NCBI RefSeq assembly: GCF_001612785.1
Contig: NZ_BDBC01000049.1
Span: forward strand, 1-64,000
Source of the DNA: Nocardia beijingensis NBRC 16342
GTDB taxonomy: Bacteria; Actinomycetota; Actinomycetes; Mycobacteriales; Mycobacteriaceae
DNA: 64,000 nucleotides
Direction of reading: 5' to 3'
A program made the translations under genes and the position numbers. Every line of letters starts with the position of its first letter. Position 1 is the stretch's first letter. Below the pieces are notes generated by a model. That model did not search any database, had not been told where the DNA came from, and saw only the letters and a list, made by a program, of their open reading frames with translations. Positions 23,428-31,427 of the stretch are shown one piece after another.

Positions 23428-24837
23428 TCAGTCGAGCCAGGCCCGCGCCGCGGCCGCCGCCTCACGCACCTCCGCGAGCTGCGCCGCGACCTGGACGCCG
23501 GCCGTGCCGCCGCGGGCGTTGCGGGACGCGATCGAACCCTGCACGGTGAGCACCTCACGCACCTTCCCGGTCAGCGCCGGGTCGATCGCGGCGAACTCCT
23601 CGTCGGTGAGTTCGTCCAGACCGACGCCGCGCGACTCGGCGGCGCGCACGCACGCGCCCGCGGCCTCGTGCGCGACCCGGAACGGAACACCCTGGCGCAC
23701 AAGCCATTCGGCGATATCCGTGGCGAGCGTGAAACCGGCGGGCGCGAGTTCGGCCATGCGATCGGTGTGGAAGGTCAATGTCGAGACCAGGCCCGCGATG
23801 GCCGGGAGCAGCAGTTCCAGTTGCGCGACCGAATCGAACAGCGGTTCCTTGTCCTCTTGCAGGTCGCGGTTGTAGGCCAGCGGTTGCGCCTTGAGCGTCG
23901 CCAGCAGGCCGGTGAGATTGCCGATCAGCCTGCCCGCCTTGCCGCGGGTCAGCTCGGAGACATCCGGGTTCTTCTTCTGCGGCATGATCGATGAACCGGT
24001 GGACCACGCGTCGGCCAGCGTCACATAACCGAATTCCGGTGTGCTCCAGATGATCACCTCTTCGGCCATCCGGCTCAGGTCGACGCCGATCATGGCCAGC
24101 ACGAACGCGGCCTCGGCGGCGAAGTCGCGCGCCGAGGTGGCGTCGATCGAGTTGGCGGCGGCCGCGTCGAACTCCAGTTCCGCGGCGATGGCCTCCGGGT
24201 CGAGTCCGAGCGAGGAACCCGCCAGCGCGCCGGAACCGTAGGGCGACACCGCCGCGCGGCGATCGAAATCGCGCAGCCGGTCGAGATCGCGCAGCAGCGG
24301 GTGGGCGTGCGCGAGCAGATGATGGGCCAGCAGCACCGGCTGCGCCGCCTGCAGGTGGGTCTTGCCCGGCATCACCGCGTCCGGATGCGCCGCGGCCTGC
24401 TCCACCAGCGCGTCGACCACCGCGAGCACGCCCGCCGCCACCCGGCGCACGCCGTCACGCAGCCACATCCGGAACAGCGTCGCCACCTGGTCGTTGCGCG
24501 AGCGTCCCGCCCGCAACCGGCCGCCGAGCTCAGGACCGACCCGCTCGATCAGACCGCGCTCCAGCGCGCCGTGCACGTCCTCGTCCGAGTCGGCGGGGCC
24601 GAACGCACCGGACGCCACGTCCGCCGCGAGGCGATCCAGGCCGTCCAGCATGCCCGACAGATCGGCGTCGGAGAGCAACCCGGCCTTGTGCAGCACCCGC
24701 GCGTGCGCCTTCGACGCGCGGATGTCGTAGGGGGCCAGCGCCCAGTCGAAGTGGGTGGATTTGCTCAGCGCGGCCATGGCCTCGGCCGGTCCAGAGGCGA
24801 ATCGCCCGCCCCAGAGCGCACCTTGGTTCGTGCTCAT
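23428..24837 (-). CDS. argH: Argininosuccinate lyase
   Basis: 469 residues, full length. It cleaves argininosuccinate to arginine and fumarate, the last step of arginine synthesis. The fumarase/aspartase superfamily signature GSSIMPQKKNPD is at about 281-292 and includes the catalytic serine loop; RAGRSRNDQVAT (109-120) and GKTHLQAAQP (158-167) are other conserved blocks. It is downstream of argG on the same strand but separated by about 560 bp that contain a hairpin just after argG, so it may have its own promoter. Confidence 0.95.
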   Translation of the reverse strand: MSTNQGALWGGRFASGPAEAMAALSKSTHFDWALAPYDIRASKAHARVLHKAGLLSDADLSGMLDGLDRLAADVASGAFGPADSDEDVHGALERGLIERVGPELGGRLRAGRSRNDQVATLFRMWLRDGVRRVAAGVLAVVDALVEQAAAHPDAVMPGKTHLQAAQPVLLAHHLLAHAHPLLRDLDRLRDFDRRAAVSPYGSGALAGSSLGLDPEAIAAELEFDAAAANSIDATSARDFAAEAAFVLAMIGVDLSRMAEEVIIWSTPEFGYVTLADAWSTGSSIMPQKKNPDVSELTRGKAGRLIGNLTGLLATLKAQPLAYNRDLQEDKEPLFDSVAQLELLLPAIAGLVSTLTFHTDRMAELAPAGFTLATDIAEWLVRQGVPFRVAHEAAGACVRAAESRGVGLDELTDEEFAAIDPALTGKVREVLTVQGSIASRNARGGTAGVQVAAQLAEVREAAAAARAWLD

Positions 24838-25352
24838 GCTGTTCCGCCTCTCCGAGTATTCAGGCTCCCCCGCCTCTCCGGGCCTTCAGACCGTACAAGT
24901 CGGGGACGGGGTCGATTTACGTTCAGGTCCTGCGTTGGGTGTCGGTCGGGTTTTGGGCGTACCCGGTGAGTTACCCATGTTCTTGCGAGATCAGTTGGTG
25001 CGTTGATTCGCGAGATCGGTTGTGTGTTGGTTTGGTGCAGTCGGTCGTGGCTGGCGGCTCAGTGGTGCCGTTGGCTCGAGGAGCCAGTTGTTGCGTCGGC
25101 GCGCGAGGGCGAGTCGTTCCTGCTCGACGCAGCTGGTCCGTTCGACGGTCGCTCGACACCATCTGCCGAGAGCGGCCTCGAGCCGGGGTGAAGGCGGTCG
25201 CAGGTTGCTTTCGGGGGTGCACTGCTGCCCTGTCAGCACGCTCCGAACGCCGATTCGAGACTACGGGAAACCACACTCGTGCCGACTCCACCGCCGCCGA
25301 AGTCGCGGCGGTGCAGCGCGAATTCTGGTTCGGGGGCCCCTCGCGGGAGCTG
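24838..25352. other. Argininosuccinate lyase/synthase intergenic region, no gene seen
   Basis: 515 bp between argH and the argG terminator. Open frames on both strands look random, and part of the stretch (24950-25080) is visibly less GC-rich with TTG/GTTG runs. A small TGGCTC-GAG-GAGCCA dyad lies at 25072-25086. The argH promoter should be here. A decayed gene cannot be excluded. Confidence 0.5.
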
Positions 25353-25390
25353 TCGGCGTGCCGGCGCTCGTTGCGGCGCCGGCACGCCGA
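25353..25390 (-). terminator. Terminator hairpin after argG
   Basis: Perfect 15-bp arms (TCGGCGTGCCGGCGC at 25353-25367 and its complement at 25376-25390) with an 8-nt loop, 4 bp after the argG stop. Very stable; no U tract. Confidence 0.8.
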
Positions 25391-25394
25391 GTGC

Positions 25395-26597
25395 CTACTT
25401 CTGGTTCAGGTCGCGGCGGGCGGCGACCTTGGAGGAAAGGCCGTGGATCTGGACGAAGCCCTTGGCCAGGGACTGGTCGAAGGTGTCGCCCTCGTCGTAG
25501 GTCGCCAGGTTGAAGTCGTAGAGCGACTGCTCCGAGCGGCGGCCGTTGACGACGGCGGAGCCGCCGTGCAGGACCATCCTGATATCGCCGGAGACGTGCT
25601 GCTGGGTGTCGGTGATGAAGGCGTCCAGCGCGCGCTTGAGCGGGGAGAACCACAGGCCGTCGTAGGCCAGCTCGCCCCAGCGCTGCTCGACCTGCCGCTT
25701 GTAGCGGCCCAGCTCGCGCTCGATGGTGACGTGCTCGAGGGCCTGGTGCGCGGTGATCAGCGCGATGGCGCCCGGCGCCTCGTAGATCTCCCGGCTCTTG
25801 ATGCCGACCAAGCGGTCCTCGACCATGTCCAGGCGGCCGATGCCCTGGCGGCCGGCGCGGTGGTTCAGCTCGACGATCGCCTCCAGCACGCTGACCTGGC
25901 GGCCGTCGATGGCCACCGGCACGCCCTTGTCGAAGGTGACGATCAGTTCGTCGGGAGCCTCGAAATTGACGGTCGGGTCGGAGGTGTAGTCGTAGACGTC
26001 CTTGGTCGGGGCGTTCCACAGGTCCTCGAGGAACCCGGTCTCCACCGCGCGGCCCCAGACGTTCTGGTCGATGGAGAACGGCGACTTCTTGGTGACGTTG
26101 ATCGGCAGCGAGTTCTCCTCGGCGAAGGCGATGGCCTTCTCCCGGGTCCAGGCGTAGTCACGCACCGGGGCGATCACGTTCAGGTCGGGCGCGAGCGCGC
26201 CGATGCCCACCTCGAAGCGGACCTGGTCGTTGCCCTTGCCGGTGCAGCCGTGCGCGACGGTACTCGCGCCGTGGAACTTGGCGGCCTCCACCAGGTGCTT
26301 GACGATCAGCGGGCGGCTGATCGCCGACACCAGCGGGTACTGGCCCATGTACAGCGCGTTGGCCTGGATGGTGGGCAGGCAGTACTGGTCGGCGAACTCG
26401 TCGCGCGCGTCGATGACGATCGCCTCGACGGCGCCGCAGTCCAGCGCGCGCTGGCGCACCACGTTCATGTCCTCGCCGCCCTGGCCGAGGTCGATGGCCA
26501 CCGCCACCACTTCGGCGCCGGTCTCCTTGCCGATCCAGCTGATCGCGACGGAGGTGTCCAGCCCACCGGAGTAGGCGAGTACGACGCGCTCGGACAT
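25395..26597 (-). CDS. argG: Argininosuccinate synthase
   Basis: 400 residues, full length. It condenses citrulline and aspartate with ATP to argininosuccinate. The PP-loop ATP site AYSGGLDTS is at residues 8-16, and GCTGKGNDQVRFE (about 116-128) and the TKKSPFSIDQNVWGR block are further family signatures. It is preceded about 120 bp upstream by an ArgR-type operator almost identical to the one at argC. It is followed by a strong hairpin and then argH. The normal neighbour argR lies 4.3 kb away across a disrupted region. Confidence 0.96.
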   Translation of the reverse strand: MSERVVLAYSGGLDTSVAISWIGKETGAEVVAVAIDLGQGGEDMNVVRQRALDCGAVEAIVIDARDEFADQYCLPTIQANALYMGQYPLVSAISRPLIVKHLVEAAKFHGASTVAHGCTGKGNDQVRFEVGIGALAPDLNVIAPVRDYAWTREKAIAFAEENSLPINVTKKSPFSIDQNVWGRAVETGFLEDLWNAPTKDVYDYTSDPTVNFEAPDELIVTFDKGVPVAIDGRQVSVLEAIVELNHRAGRQGIGRLDMVEDRLVGIKSREIYEAPGAIALITAHQALEHVTIERELGRYKRQVEQRWGELAYDGLWFSPLKRALDAFITDTQQHVSGDIRMVLHGGSAVVNGRRSEQSLYDFNLATYDEGDTFDQSLAKGFVQIHGLSSKVAARRDLNQK

Positions 26598-26716
26598 GTT
26601 CTGTGTGCTCCTCGATGTTCGATAGGTGTATCAGCAGTATGGCGGGTGTCCGAGCGGTGGGAAGCCCGGCCCCGACGCTTCGAGACCAGCCTCGGCGGGC
26701 CCGCGTCGTTTTGCAA

Positions 26717-26749
26717 ATGATTATGCACGACGATGCAAGCCCATTCATA
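26717..26749 (-). promoter_or_regulatory. ArgR operator upstream of argG
   Basis: A 33-bp stretch matches the one at the argC start (36772-36804) at 29 positions, in the same orientation relative to its gene. It contains TTATGCA and CATTCATAA elements that resemble ARG-box half-sites. The surrounding sequences are unrelated, so conservation of this block points to a shared regulator, ArgR. Confidence 0.8.
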
Positions 26750-26966
26750 ATTGGGGGTCGGCGTTCTTCGACCACACCGTCCTGATGACCCCGTCAGCCG
26801 GTCCGATCAAAGCCGCGAGACCTTCAGTTCGACGGGAAGGTGAGCTGGATCGACATCACCGTTATCCTCCATACTCACCGCTGAACGATGTCCGGACCGT
26901 TTTCCATCTCACTGAGCCACACCGGGGTCAACCCGGCAAACCAAGTACGGAGTTCGATGGTGCGGG

Positions 26967-27387
26967 CAGGTCGCCGCTGCCGAACAGCGCCTGGCTGGCC
27001 GCACGCACCCGCTGCATCGTTTCCCCGCCGTGGACCAGGGCGGTGACATCCCCGGCGAGCGCGCGCTGGGCCTCCCGTTGAGCGGGCCGATCCCGTGCAG
27101 CTGTCTCGAACGCCGCGATCTCGTCCCGGCTGCGGAAGGTGAAGATCCTGAGATAGTCCGCGACCTTGGCGTCATCGGCGCTGAGCCAGAACTGGTAGAA
27201 GTCGTACGGCGAAGTCATCTCCGGGTCGAGCCAGATCGCGTCGCCTTCGGTCTTGCCGAACTTGGTGCCGTCGGCCTTGGTGATCAGCGGCGTAGCCAAG
27301 ACGTGCAGGCTTATGCCTTCGACGCGGTGAGTGAGGTCCGCGCCGACGGTGAGGTTGCCCCACGTCGCAGCGGCCGCACCTGCAGGC
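26967..27387 (-). pseudogene. tyrS fragment (tyrosyl-tRNA synthetase, middle part only)
   Basis: About 132 codons in one frame encode WGNLTVGADLTHRVEG, then LATPLITKADGTKFGKTEGD and MTSPYDFYQFWLSADD, the stretch around the KFGKS-type (KMSKS) loop of bacterial TyrRS. Just upstream, CTGCAGGT followed by degraded bases still aligns to the LQVGGSDQWG block but has two small frame-breaking changes. The catalytic N-terminal half with the HIGH motif and the C-terminal S4 domain are absent. Similarity ends after ALFGSGDL. This is a dead remnant, presumably of a second or horizontally acquired tyrS; the functional copy is not in the window. Confidence 0.85.
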
Positions 27388-27402
27388 CCCCGGCTAATTT
27401 GG

Positions 27403-27846
27403 GTCACGATTGCGAAGCTCCTGCGCAATAAGCAGATCACCTCGGCCGACCTCAGCGAACTGGAAAAAATCTTCCTCGACAACGGGTTCGGCACCGCCGA
27501 GGACATCGAGCACGCCGCCGCCACCCACGGCGGGCTCGGCCTGTTCCTGCGTTCGCTCACCGGCCTCGACGCCACGGCGGCCGCCGCCGCCTTCGACGAA
27601 TTCCACACCGGCCGCAATCTCACCGCCAGCCAGCTCCACTTCCTGAACCTACTCACCGAGTACATCAGGAAGAACGGGGTGATCGAAGTGGGCGCGCTCT
27701 ACGAACAGCCGTTCAAGGGGGTGGCGCCAACCGGGCCGGAGGACATCTTCTCCGAAGAAGATGTGGACCGCATCGTCGAGGTGGTCAAGAACATTCGCAC
27801 CACTGCGCTGCCCCTTCGGGCCGAGCAGACTGCGGCACACGGATAA
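27403..27846 (+). pseudogene. hsdR C-terminal remnant (type I restriction R subunit)
   Basis: About 147 residues from about VTIAKLLRNKQITSADL to the TAA match the C-terminal domain of type I restriction endonuclease R subunits (EcoEI_R_C type): TASQLHFLNLLTEYIRKNGVIEVGALYEQPF and APTGPEDIFSEEDVDRIVEVV. The roughly 600-800 residue nuclease/helicase part is missing and no good start codon is present (the open frame runs back to an ATG at 27331 inside the tyrS remnant, on the other strand). An AAGGAGG site overlaps the stop but no downstream gene follows. The domain is not expected to have restriction activity alone; an exapted short protein cannot be excluded. Confidence 0.8.
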
Positions 27847-28071
27847 GGAGGCCTGAACGCCCGGCATCATCAACGCTTGCCGTGCCGCTGCCTTACGCGC
27901 GTCGTGTCGGCGCCGCATCCGCCTGTATGATGATCAAATGCCGAGAGGCTGGGGCGCAGCTCGGTTGAAGGGGAGGAGCATGAAGCAGCCGATGCGGTCG
28001 ATGGATTCCGTCAACATTCCTTATGTGGCATGTGCCACGGCTTTGGGGCGGCGATTCGCAGGGGCCCCGCG

Positions 28072-28392
28072 ATGACGGGTGTCCCTGGGGAGCCTCTGTC
28101 GGTCGTGCCAAACGAAGTTCGCGCGCTGGGCAACTACGTGTACAGCATCGCCGATGCGCTCCGGACGGCGCTCGACTCGGCCGGAAGAGATGTTGCTGCA
28201 CTTACCTCGAGCGGATGGGTCGGCGCGGCAGCAAATGGCTTCAGCGAGGGGTGGGGTGAGGTCGAATCGGGTGGGCAGCAGCTCTTCGCGGCCTTGACCA
28301 CCATGGCCGAGAAGCTCGGCGTCACTGCCGAGACCTACGCACAGCGCGATCAGGCCACCGCCGTGGAGTTCGTCCGACTCGACCTTCCCTAG
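28072..28392 (+). CDS. WXG100 (ESX) family protein with YxxxD secretion signal
   Basis: 106 residues from the ATG at 28072 (an ATG at 28030 is possible). A helix-turn-helix hairpin has the WXG-type turn at SSGWVGAAANGF and a C-terminal TYAQRD, which fits the YxxxD/E type VII export signal. WXG100 proteins pair as heterodimers and are exported with or chaperone ESX effectors. A second WXG100 gene starts 5 bp after its stop and a large effector-like gene follows, so the three are almost certainly one operon. No ESX machinery genes (eccA-E) are nearby, so export would use a system encoded elsewhere. Confidence 0.85.
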   Translation: MTGVPGEPLSVVPNEVRALGNYVYSIADALRTALDSAGRDVAALTSSGWVGAAANGFSEGWGEVESGGQQLFAALTTMAEKLGVTAETYAQRDQATAVEFVRLDLP

Positions 28393-28397
28393 CTACC

Positions 28398-28700
28398 ATG
28401 ACCGACTCATTTTCCGTCGACCTCGATCAGGTCCAGCAAATAATTGCAAGACTGACCGGCCTCGCCGGATTCATCGCCGATCATGTCGACCAGATCGATG
28501 ACAAGGCTGCGGAATTGTTGTCCGGGACAGGTTGGGAAGGCGTTGCCGCCCAGGCCTACGGCACCCTTCAGCAGCAATGGTCGGCAGGCGCTCGCGAATT
28601 CGTTAACGGTATTCATGATATGAGCGCGGCCGCCGCAGCCGCGCACAGTGCGTATACCGACGCGGGCACCGTGAACACCCGACTCTTCCGCAGCAGATAA
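28398..28700 (+). CDS. Second WXG100 (ESX) family protein
   Basis: 100 residues: helix, turn with the WXG motif GTGWEGVAAQAY (about 45-56), helix. No YxxxD is present at its C-terminus; the partner protein at 28072 has one. That asymmetry is typical of WXG100 heterodimers in which only one member carries the signal. It starts 5 bp after the first WXG100 gene and ends 9 bp before the effector gene. Confidence 0.85.
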   Translation: MTDSFSVDLDQVQQIIARLTGLAGFIADHVDQIDDKAAELLSGTGWEGVAAQAYGTLQQQWSAGAREFVNGIHDMSAAAAAAHSAYTDAGTVNTRLFRSR

Positions 28701-28709
28701 GGAGCCGGA

Positions 28710-30356
28710 TTGTCGCCGATCACTGTTGATCCCGAGGTGTACTTCGCCGCCGCCAAAGCTGTATGCAGCGAGTACACGCGGGTCATTGAATCCGTCAGTG
28801 GATGCCTGAATCCAGGTATCGTCGCGAGCAAAGGAATGGCGGGGAACTATCCGGCAGTCGCGCCGTGGGTAACCAAGTACTACTCGGTTGCCGCTGATCT
28901 CGAAGGAGTGCTCGTCGCCTACGGCAACGCGCTTCTCACCGTGGGCGACATGCTCAACCTCGCCGGCTACACCTGGGCGAAAGCCAACTACGATGCGAAC
29001 CCGAGTAGCAGCAAGGGCGTCGAACCCACCATGCCACCCCCGCGGATCGGGCCGTCCTGGGACGACAAATGCATCGACATTCCCGATCCGATGCCCGCCG
29101 CATACACCACTCCCGATCGCGGTCTGCTAACGAACCCGAACTCAGCCCGCGACAAAATCACCACCGTGCTCCGACAGAACAACGCGCAGGTGCCAACTGG
29201 CGATACAGATGCCCTCACCGCGGCGAACACTGGTTGGAGCGCGTTCAGCGAACAGGACGCGTGGATGGGCGGATCCGCACGCCTCCAAGCAGTAATCGCC
29301 TCCTTCGACACCGTGACGGCGCCCGAGAAAAGCGACGTCGTCGATATGCTGAGCATTCTCGGCAGTGCGCCCGCGTCCATCGCTGAGGTGGCCAAAGGGT
29401 TCGCCTCGGCCATTGCGGCGCATGCCGCTGAGCTCGCCGAGCTTCGATCCACTCTGGTCTGGAACGCCGCAACCGCCTTTCCCGATAGCGGAACATCCTC
29501 GTCCAGCTCGAATACCGCCGTTACCGTCACATTCACCGAGGAACCCGACGACGCAACCCTGACGTCCGGGGCTTCGATGCTTGCGTCCGCAATCTCCGGT
29601 CACCCGCTATACGCGCTGCTCGCCGAGCCTGAGTTCGCCGGTGCCGACGCTCTTCCGCAACTGAAGGCGAAGCTGGAAGAGATCATGTCCTCGCCCATCG
29701 ATGAGCTCACCAACCGCGCCACATGGAAATCCTCAGCGCCCAAGTGCGAGCTCAACCCGGAAGGCAAACGTGACTACGGTGGGTCTAACGAGATTGTCAG
29801 AGGATGGATCGACGACTCCGTGAAGTACGGCAACGCCGCGGGGGTAGACCCCAAGCTAGTGTTGGCGATTGTGTACAACGAGGGCGGAAACCGTGCGGAT
29901 ACGACGCTGGAACAAGTGGGCAGCGGTTTTTGGGACGCGACGAGAGAAATCCTCAACCCGATCCGTGAGGCAACCAGCCCGGTGGATATGGGAATGTCGC
30001 TTGGGCTGACCAACATCAAAGAAAGTACCTACCAGAAATTGCAGGAAGCGTACCCGGAGGAATTCGGCTCGATTCCCTGGGCGCGGGTTCAGTACGATGA
30101 CTCGGTGGCGATCAGGGCGGCGGCTTACAGTCTGAAACGCATTCAAGAACAGTACGGCCCGTTCGTCCCGGACGAGATGAAAGAGAAGTACAACACCAAC
30201 GAATTCATGGCCGCCGGATACAACTCGGAGTTGGCCATGGCGGATTACCTCCGGCAAGCAGAGCTCGGCCCGCAGGTCAAGAACTATCTCCGAATGAACG
30301 AGGCCTCGTACGCGAAAGCTTCCGAATTGATCAACGGAGCCTACACATGTCGATAG
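28710..30356 (+). CDS. ESX-associated large protein with lysozyme/transglycosylase-like C-terminus (candidate toxin)
   Basis: 548 residues from a TTG with AAGGAG 6-7 nt upstream. The N-terminal helical domain (about 1-100; SKGMAGNY, LLTVGDMLNLAGYTW, NYDAN) looks like the trafficking domain found in actinobacterial type VII polymorphic toxins (from memory). A proline-rich linker, a helical middle part (about 165-255) and a Ser-rich linker (261-268) follow. The C-terminal about 360-548 shows the three hallmarks of the SLT/GH23 lysozyme fold: LVLAIVYNEGGNR with the catalytic Glu candidate E391, SLGLTNIKEST (430-440) and AAGYNSE (501-507). It probably cleaves peptidoglycan after export, as an antibacterial effector or for wall remodelling. 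The next gene overlaps it by 10 bp. Confidence 0.7.
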   Translation: MSPITVDPEVYFAAAKAVCSEYTRVIESVSGCLNPGIVASKGMAGNYPAVAPWVTKYYSVAADLEGVLVAYGNALLTVGDMLNLAGYTWAKANYDANPSSSKGVEPTMPPPRIGPSWDDKCIDIPDPMPAAYTTPDRGLLTNPNSARDKITTVLRQNNAQVPTGDTDALTAANTGWSAFSEQDAWMGGSARLQAVIASFDTVTAPEKSDVVDMLSILGSAPASIAEVAKGFASAIAAHAAELAELRSTLVWNAATAFPDSGTSSSSSNTAVTVTFTEEPDDATLTSGASMLASAISGHPLYALLAEPEFAGADALPQLKAKLEEIMSSPIDELTNRATWKSSAPKCELNPEGKRDYGGSNEIVRGWIDDSVKYGNAAGVDPKLVLAIVYNEGGNRADTTLEQVGSGFWDATREILNPIREATSPVDMGMSLGLTNIKESTYQKLQEAYPEEFGSIPWARVQYDDSVAIRAAAYSLKRIQEQYGPFVPDEMKEKYNTNEFMAAGYNSELAMADYLRQAELGPQVKNYLRMNEASYAKASELINGAYTCR

Positions 30357-30841
30357 CCCAACGGATGCGTCAGCTCGGGCGGTTCACCGGATTCAGCCTC
30401 CTCGCCGTCGCCATAGTGGTGCCGGTAGCCCTCGTCTGCCTCGTCGTCTGGGGCACAATCCGTAAGAAGCTCGACCCGCCCGCGGAGATGCGGCATGCCT
30501 CAGCGACCGAAGTGACCGGATACGATGCCGTCTCCACCGAAAAGGAGTACCTCGGCGGGCTACTTGTTTCGAAGGTCTTCATCGGTCCGGTGGTCGACCG
30601 GCCACAAGACCGCATAATCTCTCCAGGGACGGCATTCCAGGACATAGGTAGACCTGGCCCGGCCGGAGTCTATTGGCTTGTCTATGGCGATTACCCAGAC
30701 GGCTGTCACATCAGCGTCGATCGCGTGGTCGGCGGAGACGCACTACGCACAGTCCACAAGCTGTCGGACACCCAACGCGACGAAGTATCCCGCGGCGAAA
30801 AGCTGGTTCTAGTTGCGAAATTCACATGCGGGGAGGGTTAG
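30347..30841 (+). CDS. Membrane-anchored protein, candidate immunity protein of the ESX effector
   Basis: 164 residues. One transmembrane helix (about 14-36) anchors a soluble part of about 125 residues, predicted outside the membrane, with two cysteines (C120, C161) that could form a disulfide. It has no recognised domain. Its ATG lies inside the 3' end of the effector gene, with GGAG 8 nt upstream, so the two are translationally coupled. An extracytoplasmic anchored protein directly after a candidate peptidoglycan hydrolase is the expected layout of an immunity protein (inference). It could instead be an accessory secretion factor. Confidence 0.55.
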   Translation: MSIAQRMRQLGRFTGFSLLAVAIVVPVALVCLVVWGTIRKKLDPPAEMRHASATEVTGYDAVSTEKEYLGGLLVSKVFIGPVVDRPQDRIISPGTAFQDIGRPGPAGVYWLVYGDYPDGCHISVDRVVGGDALRTVHKLSDTQRDEVSRGEKLVLVAKFTCGEG

Positions 30842-30876
30842 TACTTTCCAGCGGCATCCGGTCTCCCGCAGTCGTC

Positions 30877-30924
30877 GCTCGCTGCCGACCCCGTCACTGT
30901 TGAAATCGAGTCCGGCGAGCGAGC
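30877..30924 (-). terminator. Hairpin between effector operon and argR
   Basis: GCTCGCTGCCG (30877-30887) pairs with CGGCGAGCGAGC (30913-30924) apart from a one-base bulge, across a 25-nt loop. It lies 2 bp from the argR stop and between convergent genes, so it may act on both. Confidence 0.5.
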
Positions 30925-30926
30925 AC

Positions 30927-31427
30927 TCAGGCTAGCTGTTCGATCTTCGCCGCCACTTCGGCGCCGGTGAGCGGCTCGCGGGCGATGACGGCGATGGTGT
31001 CGTCGCCCGCGATGGTGCCCACGATGTATGGGAGGGCGGCGCGGTCGAGGGCGCTGGCCAGGTAGTGGGCCGCGCCGGGTGGGGTGCGCAGGACTGCGAT
31101 GTTGCCGCTGGCGTCGGTGGAGACCAAGAGGTCGCCGAGCAGTTTGGACAGGCGGTCGGTGCCGCCGGTGACGCCGCGGACGGGGCTGCCGTCCTCGGGG
31201 ACCACGTAGACGCCCGCGCCGCCGTCGGCGGCGCGCAGTTTCACCGCGCCCAGTTCGTCCAGGTCGCGCGAGAGCGTCGCCTGCGTGGTCTCGATGCCCT
31301 CGGCCGCCAGCAGCGCCGCCAGTTCGGTCTGGCTGCGGACCGCGTGCGCCGACAGCAGTTCGACGATGCGCGACTGCCGCCCGGCGCGGGTGCGTGCGAT
31401 GGCGGGGCCGCTTCTGACCTCGGTCAC
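30927..31427 (-). CDS. argR: Arginine repressor
   Basis: 166 residues from a GTG that overlaps the argF stop (GTGA). The N-terminal winged helix (about 10-80) contains SQTELAALLAAEGIETTQATLSRDLDELG, and the C-terminal hexamerisation/arginine-binding domain ends GTIAGDDTIAVIARE, with the conserved GDDT that contacts arginine. With arginine bound it should repress argC and argG through the two matching operators at 36772-36804 and 26717-26749. It is the last gene of argCJBDFR; in related genomes argG and argH usually follow directly. Confidence 0.95.
   Translation of the reverse strand: MTEVRSGPAIARTRAGRQSRIVELLSAHAVRSQTELAALLAAEGIETTQATLSRDLDELGAVKLRAADGGAGVYVVPEDGSPVRGVTGGTDRLSKLLGDLLVSTDASGNIAVLRTPPGAAHYLASALDRAALPYIVGTIAGDDTIAVIAREPLTGAEVAAKIEQLA

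Noticed and set aside
24939..25400. Possible gene between argH and argG
   Set aside because: Frames on both strands lack start signals, domains and consistent codon bias; the argG end of the stretch is the terminator hairpin.
27370..27386. Adjacent NotI and SbfI recognition sites resembling a cloning polylinker
   Set aside because: The CCTGCAGG part belongs to the remnant of the LQVGGSDQWG block of tyrS, and GCGGCCGC is common in high-GC DNA. No vector sequence surrounds it.
27331..27846. Intact 171-residue gene at the hsdR remnant
   Set aside because: The first about 24 codons lie in the tyrS remnant and junction; similarity starts only at about 27403, so the ATG at 27331 is accidental.
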